Shown: positions 56,334 to 61,051 of the stretch, piece after piece | How the letters are laid out: each line of letters starts with the position of its first letter | Position numbering within the stretch: the first letter of the stretch is position 1 | NCBI GenBank assembly: GCA_031272505.1 | Contig: JAISTQ010000028.1 | Coordinates: 1-61,051, forward strand | Direction: 5' to 3' | From: Propionibacteriaceae bacterium | GTDB taxonomy: Bacteria > Actinomycetota > Actinomycetes > Propionibacteriales > Propionibacteriaceae | Length of the DNA stretch: 61,051 nt | Translations under genes and position numbers: made by a program | The notes under the pieces: model-generated | Seen by the model: the letters and a program-made list of their open reading frames with translations, nothing else | Databases searched by the model: none | What the model was told of the DNA's origin: nothing

Positions 56334-58721
56334 TCAGGCGGGGGCGCGGAGGGCGAAGCGGGTGGTTTGGCAGGTTTGTTTGAGGCAGGCGTCTTTTTCG
56401 GCGGTGGCGTCGGCGCCGACGATGGTGGTGGCGCCAAAGAGGTCGGGGGCGGGGTTGGTCTGTTGGTAGACGGTGCCGTCGGCGGTGAAGGAGTAGAGGG
56501 CGGAATAGGTGGCGGAGATGCGGGCGATGCCCGTCAAGCCGGAGATTTGGACGGGGGTGGATTTCGCCTTCGCATAGCCGGGCAGGTTCGCGCCCCAGCC
56601 CCAGACCGTCCCGTCAGCCAACAGCGCGAAGGCCCCGTTGCTGGTGGCGGTGACGTCCACCACGTTTTCGAGCCCCTTCACCTTGACTGGTTTCGCGGAA
56701 TCCTTGGTGCCGCCGTTGCCCAGCGCCCCGTTCTTGCCCGAGCCCCAGGCGTATACCAACCCGTCAGCCGTCAAGGCGTAGTAGGTGTACTGTCCGACGG
56801 CCACGTCGACGCAGTTGGGCAGCCCGGAGATCAGCTTGGGCTTGGTGCTCAGCTCCCACTTGGTCTTGCCGTCCTGTTTGGCGTAGTAGCCCCAGCCGTA
56901 CACCTCGCCGCTCCCGGTGAGCGCGAAGGCGGCGTTCCAGGAGACCGCCAACTGCCGGATGTCGCTGACGCCCGGCACCTCCACCGGGGCGGAATGGCTG
57001 GCAGACGAGCCGTCACCGATGAATTTCTCGCCCCAGCCGTGGAGTTTGCCGTCGGCGGTGATCGCGAAGGCGGTGGTGTAGCCCGCGTAGATGGCGCTGA
57101 CATTCGACAGCGCGGTGAGCTGGGTGGGCTGGGTGCGCGTCTCCTTGTCCCCCAAGCCGAGTTGCCCCAGGTTGTTCCTCCCCCACGTCCAGACGCTGCC
57201 GTCGGCGCGCAGCAGATAGGCGGATTCCATCCCGGCCGCCAGTTGCGTCACCTCGCCTGGCTCGACGGCGAGTGTCGGCGTCTCCACCTTGGCGTCGCCG
57301 CCGCCGGCCAGCAACCCGTTGGTGGGACTCCCCCAGGCATAAACGAAGCCAGCCTGCAGCGGGCTCTCCGGGATCGGTTCGACGGACGGAGTCGGCGAAG
57401 ACGTTTGGGTGGGGGTGAGAGCGGGCTCCCCGACGTCGGTCGGATTGACGCTGGGAGTGCGGGTGACGGAGATGCTCGGCGAGGCGGACGGGTTGCCGGT
57501 GGGCGTCGGAAGGTTGTTCACCACCAGCACCGCCGCCAGGGCGACGGCGGCGACCCCCAGCCCGGCGAACAGCCAAGCCCTGCGACGCTGGCGCTGCGGG
57601 GCGGGTGGTGCGGGTTTGGCGGCTTTCGCCGACGAGGTGGACGACAGCGCGGTGGTATCGGTCGCGAGCGCGTCAAGCGGCTCAGGTGGGGCGCTGACCG
57701 GTTCCGGGAGTGACGGACCGGTCGGCTTCGACGCGACGGGCGGCTCCGGCGCAACGGGAGGCTCGGGCGGTTCGGCTGGCAACCCGGGCAGCGGCCGCAA
57801 CGACGTCATGGTGGTGGTGTCGTCCGTCTCCTCCACGCTGGCCCCATAGCCTTCGTCGTGGATCAGGATCTCCATCTCGGTGGGCGCATACCCCAGCGAG
57901 CCCTGCACCGCGCGCAGCGCGTTCCCAAAGGCGGCCGCCGTCGGATAGCGCGATTCGGGGGCCTTCGCCATCGCGGTGCGCAACACCTGCTCCACCGAAT
58001 CGGGGACGTCGCGTCGACCCGTGGGCGCGTATTCGAAGCGCTCGATGCGTTTGCGGTGGCTGTTGACGGAATTGTCGCCGCCGACCACCTCGAAGGGCGC
58101 CCGTCCGGCCAGCAGCGAGTAGAGCGTGGCCGCCAAACTCCACACGTCAGTCTGCGGGTTAGCCACCGGCGTGGTGGAGAAAGCCTCCGGCGGGCTCCAC
58201 GGCACCGAGAGCCCGGCCAGGCCCTCGCGGGTGTCGGTCACCGTGGTGGAGATGCCGAAATCGGAAAGCACCGGGCGGCGGTTCCGGTCGAAGAGGATGT
58301 TGGCGGGCTTGATGTCGCGGTGGAAGACCCCGGCCTGATGCGCCGATTCCACCGCCCCGGCCAACTGCACCCCGATCGCCAGCACCCGGGCCACTGGCAG
58401 CTTGGCCTTCCGCCAGGTCTTGCCCAGCGAGTTGTCCGGGTAGCGCTCCATGATCAGGTAGGGGCGGCCGTCGTCCGCCACTCCGGCGCCAAAGACCGTC
58501 ACGATGTTCGGATGCTGGCTCAGATCGGCCATCGCGTTCGCCTCGGCGCGCAGGTTGCCAGCCACATCGCCGGCGTCCGGACGGGGCAGCAACACCTTCA
58601 CCGCCACCCGGCGGCGCGGCATCTCCTGCTGGTATTCGAAGACGTCCGCGAAACCGCCGCTGCCTAGCAACGAGACGTACTCCAATCCGGGAATTCCGGG
58701 TGGGACAACCTCTCGTTCCAT
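56334..58721 (-). CDS. Transmembrane Ser/Thr kinase with RCC1 propeller ectodomain (kinase 3)
   Basis: 795 residues from the ATG at 58721. Kinase domain about 12-275: Gly loop GSGGFADV (20-27), Lys42 in VAVK, HRD 134-136, DFG 154-156; the usual APE is PPE (187-189), probably tolerated. A long Pro-rich juxtamembrane region precedes a membrane helix (about 382-402), a Thr/Pro/Ser stalk and an RCC1-type ectodomain (from about 455: VYAWGSPTNGLLAGGG, VWTWGRNNLGQLGLGD, VYAWGSGKNGALGNGG, VWGWGANLPG). The ectodomain lacks the Cys ladder of kinase 1 but has two Cys near the end (ACLKQTC). It is divergent from the propeller-Ig protein, start codons 33 nt apart. Confidence 0.92.
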   Translation of the reverse strand: MEREVVPPGIPGLEYVSLLGSGGFADVFEYQQEMPRRRVAVKVLLPRPDAGDVAGNLRAEANAMADLSQHPNIVTVFGAGVADDGRPYLIMERYPDNSLGKTWRKAKLPVARVLAIGVQLAGAVESAHQAGVFHRDIKPANILFDRNRRPVLSDFGISTTVTDTREGLAGLSVPWSPPEAFSTTPVANPQTDVWSLAATLYSLLAGRAPFEVVGGDNSVNSHRKRIERFEYAPTGRRDVPDSVEQVLRTAMAKAPESRYPTAAAFGNALRAVQGSLGYAPTEMEILIHDEGYGASVEETDDTTTMTSLRPLPGLPAEPPEPPVAPEPPVASKPTGPSLPEPVSAPPEPLDALATDTTALSSTSSAKAAKPAPPAPQRQRRRAWLFAGLGVAAVALAAVLVVNNLPTPTGNPSASPSISVTRTPSVNPTDVGEPALTPTQTSSPTPSVEPIPESPLQAGFVYAWGSPTNGLLAGGGDAKVETPTLAVEPGEVTQLAAGMESAYLLRADGSVWTWGRNNLGQLGLGDKETRTQPTQLTALSNVSAIYAGYTTAFAITADGKLHGWGEKFIGDGSSASHSAPVEVPGVSDIRQLAVSWNAAFALTGSGEVYGWGYYAKQDGKTKWELSTKPKLISGLPNCVDVAVGQYTYYALTADGLVYAWGSGKNGALGNGGTKDSAKPVKVKGLENVVDVTATSNGAFALLADGTVWGWGANLPGYAKAKSTPVQISGLTGIARISATYSALYSFTADGTVYQQTNPAPDLFGATTIVGADATAEKDACLKQTCQTTRFALRAPA

Positions 58722-58725
58722 GGAC

Positions 58726-58736
58726 GATAGACTATC
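58726..58736. promoter_or_regulatory. Palindrome between divergent kinase 3 and propeller-Ig genes
   Basis: GATAG-A-CTATC is a perfect 11-bp palindrome in the 33-nt gap between the two start codons. TATAGA on the minus strand and CTATAAG on the plus strand next to it could act as back-to-back -10 elements. With so little room, leaders must be very short or the promoters lie in the opposite coding regions. Confidence 0.4.
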
Positions 58737-58754
58737 TATAAGAGGGGGGCTCAA

Positions 58755-60881
58755 ATGAGATTCGCTGCGGTACGGGACATGCGGAAGGCCCGATTCGCGG
58801 TGGCCACGGTGTTGTGTGTCGCGCTGCTTTTCGGCCTCTTGGCGTCGGTGCCCCCGGAAGGCACCCGGGCTGGGGCCGCCACGGATACCTGGGTGAAAAC
58901 CTACGGGGGCTCTGCCGATGACGTCTTCCGGGATGTGAAAGCGACGGCGGATGGTGGGTTCGTCGCGGTGGGGTACAGCACTTCCTTCGACTGGGATTTG
59001 GGGTCTCCGTATGGCGGTAAAGAGGCTTTCATCCAGAAGTACAGCGCGGCTGGTGCAGTGCAGTGGACTTCAAAGCTCGGTGGGACCGGTGACGACGCCT
59101 TCGAGGCGGTTGCCCTGCTTCCGTCCGGCGGATACCTGGCGGCCGGTTGGTCTTGTTCCGATGACGGAGACTTCCTATACGGTAAGAGCGGTGAGCTCAG
59201 CTACAACAAGGGTGCCTGCGATGGGGTGGTCGCAGAGTATGCCGCCAATGGGAGTCTCTCATGGTTCGAGAACATCGGCGGCAGCATGAACGATTACATC
59301 TACTCCATCATTGTCTCGGCTACCGGAGGCTACGCCGCAGTGGGCAGTTCTGAGAGTGCTGCGTTTTTGCCGAGCAAGAACGGCACTTCAGACGCTTTCA
59401 TCTACTTCTCCGGAGATGCTACCTACCCTTCCTGGAAAAAGAACGTTGGCGGAACTGCCGCGGACACCTTCAGGGGCATAACCCAGGCTCTCGATGGTGG
59501 CTTGGTGGCCGTCGGCAACACGGCGGATGCCACCTTGATACCGTCAGTTGGCAACGCCACCGGCTCGGCGGTGATCGCCAAGTTCACAATGGATGGAACC
59601 CAAGCCTGGTTGAGCCGGGTCGGCGGCTCGACTGCTGATTCCTTGGAATCGGTAACCGCTGCCCCGGACGGCGGCGTGGTGGCGGTGGGCTACTCCAGTT
59701 CAGGGGGTGTGGGAATTCTGGCCAGCCTCGGCATGGCCGACGGAATCATCGCCAAGTTTGACGCATCTGGCAACCAGCAGTGGCTGGTAAACGCTGGCGG
59801 TTCCAACAACGACTATCTGTATGCAATCACCGCATCATCTCCGGGGTACCTGATCGCAGGTAACGCCTTGTCAGGAGACGGTTGGCTGTCGCGATTGCTA
59901 GCCGGCCAGAATGCCTTCGTCGCCAAGATCGATGAATCTGGTAACCGGGCATGGGTGGTGAGTACCGGTGGTGGTAAGCATGACCATTTCTATTCGGTGA
60001 GCAGTTTTGCCGATGGCTCCTACTTTGCGGCGGGTACTACAAACTCAGATGACGGGGACATCACCGCTCCCAGGGGTGGATACGACGGGCTGGTCGCCAA
60101 AGGTTTCGACTCGACCGCTGTGATCTCGCCGATTCCGACGCTGACCACTTCGCCGACTACGACGTCGTCGAAGTCGCCTTCTGCGTCGCCTTCGAAGACC
60201 ACCTCCTCGACGCCGACGCCGACGCAGGAGATTCCGGATGTGAAGGAGGGGTCGAAGAAGTATACGAAGGCGCCGACGCCGACGATTTCGGGGGTGAAGC
60301 GGGTTGGGAAGAAGTTGACGGCGAAGGCGGGTACTTGGGCGCCGGCGAAGGTGCAGCTCACTTATAACTGGTATCGGAATGGGAAGAAGATTGTGGGCGC
60401 GTACCTGTCGACGTATACGCTTACGGCGTCGGATCAGGGGAAGCGGATCACGGTGAAGGTGACCGGTTATAAGGATGGGTATACGACGACGGCGAAGACG
60501 TCGAAGCAGACGGGGAAGATCGCGGTTGGGAAGCTGTCGCGGAAGCCGTTGCCGAATATTGTGGGTGTGAAGAAGGTGGGGAGTAAGTTGACGGCGAAGC
60601 CGGGTTTGTGGAAGCCGGCGGTGAAGAAGAAGTATCAGTGGTATCGGAATGGGAAGAAGATCAAGGGGGCGACGAAGGCCACCTATAAGTTGAAGGCCGC
60701 TGATGCGGGGAAGCGCATCACGGTGAAACTCACCGCTTCGCGGGCCGGCTACAAGTCCGTCAGCAAGATTTCCAAAGCCGTCAAGATCGCCGCCCTCCCC
60801 AAACCCACACCAACACCCGTCCCGACGCCTACCCCGTCAACCATTCCGACCCAGTGTGACAACCCCTCCGGCAAATGCTGA
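58755..60881 (+). CDS. Exported seven-repeat beta-propeller / Ig-repeat protein
   Basis: 708 residues; GAGGGGGG precedes the ATG, and a signal peptide (FAVATVLCVALLFGLLASV) follows a basic start. Residues about 45-455 contain seven repeats with the core GG(S/T)xxDxxxxV...GGxVAVG: YGGSADDVF, LGGTGDDAF, IGGSMNDYI, VGGTAADTF, VGGSTADSL, AGGSNNDYL and GGGKHDHFY. This suggests a seven-bladed propeller of the bacterial SBBP type. A Ser/Thr/Pro linker, two Ig-like repeats (NWYRNGKKIVGA, QWYRNGKKIKGA) and a Thr/Pro tail ending QCDNPSGKC follow. From about 60120 the DNA switches to different codon choice (many TCG, ACG, AAG, TTG). It is the exported partner gene of kinase 3. Confidence 0.87.
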   Translation: MRFAAVRDMRKARFAVATVLCVALLFGLLASVPPEGTRAGAATDTWVKTYGGSADDVFRDVKATADGGFVAVGYSTSFDWDLGSPYGGKEAFIQKYSAAGAVQWTSKLGGTGDDAFEAVALLPSGGYLAAGWSCSDDGDFLYGKSGELSYNKGACDGVVAEYAANGSLSWFENIGGSMNDYIYSIIVSATGGYAAVGSSESAAFLPSKNGTSDAFIYFSGDATYPSWKKNVGGTAADTFRGITQALDGGLVAVGNTADATLIPSVGNATGSAVIAKFTMDGTQAWLSRVGGSTADSLESVTAAPDGGVVAVGYSSSGGVGILASLGMADGIIAKFDASGNQQWLVNAGGSNNDYLYAITASSPGYLIAGNALSGDGWLSRLLAGQNAFVAKIDESGNRAWVVSTGGGKHDHFYSVSSFADGSYFAAGTTNSDDGDITAPRGGYDGLVAKGFDSTAVISPIPTLTTSPTTTSSKSPSASPSKTTSSTPTPTQEIPDVKEGSKKYTKAPTPTISGVKRVGKKLTAKAGTWAPAKVQLTYNWYRNGKKIVGAYLSTYTLTASDQGKRITVKVTGYKDGYTTTAKTSKQTGKIAVGKLSRKPLPNIVGVKKVGSKLTAKPGLWKPAVKKKYQWYRNGKKIKGATKATYKLKAADAGKRITVKLTASRAGYKSVSKISKAVKIAALPKPTPTPVPTPTPSTIPTQCDNPSGKC

Positions 60882-60893
60882 ATGAGCTTGTAG

Positions 60894-60981
60894 ATGGGTG
60901 ATTCCGCATGGGTGATTCCACCCATTGCGTCCGTCTTTGAAGGTCGATAGCGTAGGGGTATCGACAACTGAATACCCCTAC
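60894..60981. promoter_or_regulatory. Direct repeat and 10-bp inverted repeat before the WXG100-like gene
   Basis: ATGGGTGATTCC occurs at 60894-60905 and 60908-60919. Further on, GTAGGGGTAT (60952-60961) and ATACCCCTAC (60972-60981) form a perfect 10-bp inverted repeat with a 10-nt loop, 21 nt before the next start codon. No T-run follows, so an operator or leader hairpin fits better than a terminator. Confidence 0.45.
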
Positions 60982-61002
60982 ACAGACCATAAGGAGGATG
61001 AG

Positions 61003-61051
61003 ATGCCGAATCTCAATGTTTCATATCAGGATATGTATGATCAGGCGCAGA
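61003..61051 (+). CDS. Probable WXG100/ESAT-6-like protein, 3' end beyond the window
   Basis: Only 16 codons are visible: MPNLNVSYQDMYDQAQ, after a perfect AAGGAGG at the right distance. The opening (hydrophobic-Asn-Val-xx-xx-Asp-Met) matches the start of many WXG100 proteins secreted by type VII systems. With so few residues this is tentative. If right, the next DNA would show a WxG turn near residue 40 and a length near 100. Confidence 0.5.
   Translation, partial: MPNLNVSYQDMYDQAQ

Overview
The window looks like chromosomal DNA of a high-GC Gram-positive bacterium (Actinomycetota). The evidence is the GC-rich coding sequence, frequent GTG starts, a mycothiol-dependent maleylpyruvate isomerase (DinB-fold) family protein, and several gene orders typical of actinobacteria: tRNA-Thr/tRNA-Met/rpmG/MaoC-like/murB/aspC/tRNA-Trp/secE/nusG/rplKA/rplJL/rpoBC, then rplS/lepB/rnhB/DUF2469/yraN/comM/dprA, and a three-gene sdhCAB operon. 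The genus cannot be fixed from sequence alone.

Layout. 1-1767: 5' part of a large exported protein, cut by the window edge. 1919-13974: dapB, the excision-repair genes uvrC/uvrA and uvrB, a TerC-type membrane protein, coaE, a HEXXH protein and an autoregulated-looking XRE regulator. 14086-29300: the RNA polymerase / ribosomal stalk / NusG-SecE supercluster with three tRNAs, aspartate aminotransferase, murB and L33. 29369-37462: lipoprotein, fumC, a small zinc-ribbon protein, a HicB-like DNA-binding protein, then the competence/cell-maintenance block dprA-comM-yraN-DUF2469-rnhB-lepB-rplS. 37593-43812: sdhBAC, a GntR(YtrA)-DUF1648 pair, trmD. 43822-46706: hemW and lepA. 46717-60881: an accessory island, interrupted only by rpsT, that codes for three membrane-anchored Ser/Thr kinase-like proteins with RCC1 beta-propeller ectodomains and three exported Ig-repeat proteins. 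61003 onward: start of a probable WXG100/ESAT-6-like gene.

The most interesting part is the island. Three times an exported Ig-repeat protein sits directly next to a receptor-like kinase whose outer part is an RCC1 propeller: LRR-Ig protein with kinase 1 (2-nt gap), Ig protein with a pseudokinase (TGATG stop/start overlap), and a seven-repeat propeller-Ig protein divergent from kinase 3 (33 nt between starts). The exported partners share a C-terminal tail with two cysteines. In the middle pair the kinase has lost its whole N-lobe, its HRD arginine and its DFG motif, but keeps the membrane segment and the propeller ectodomain. This suggests an outside-in sensing system in which ectodomain and secreted partner are the conserved core. 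Function is inferred; no biochemical role can be read directly.

Regulatory DNA seen includes a terminator-type L10 leader in front of rplJ, a hairpin and three tandem 23-bp iterons upstream of rpoB, palindromic operators at the XRE and GntR genes, two inverted perfect DnaA boxes at 35311-35340, a dispersed intergenic repeat family at three places, and 5'-tRNA-Met remnants between two tRNA genes.
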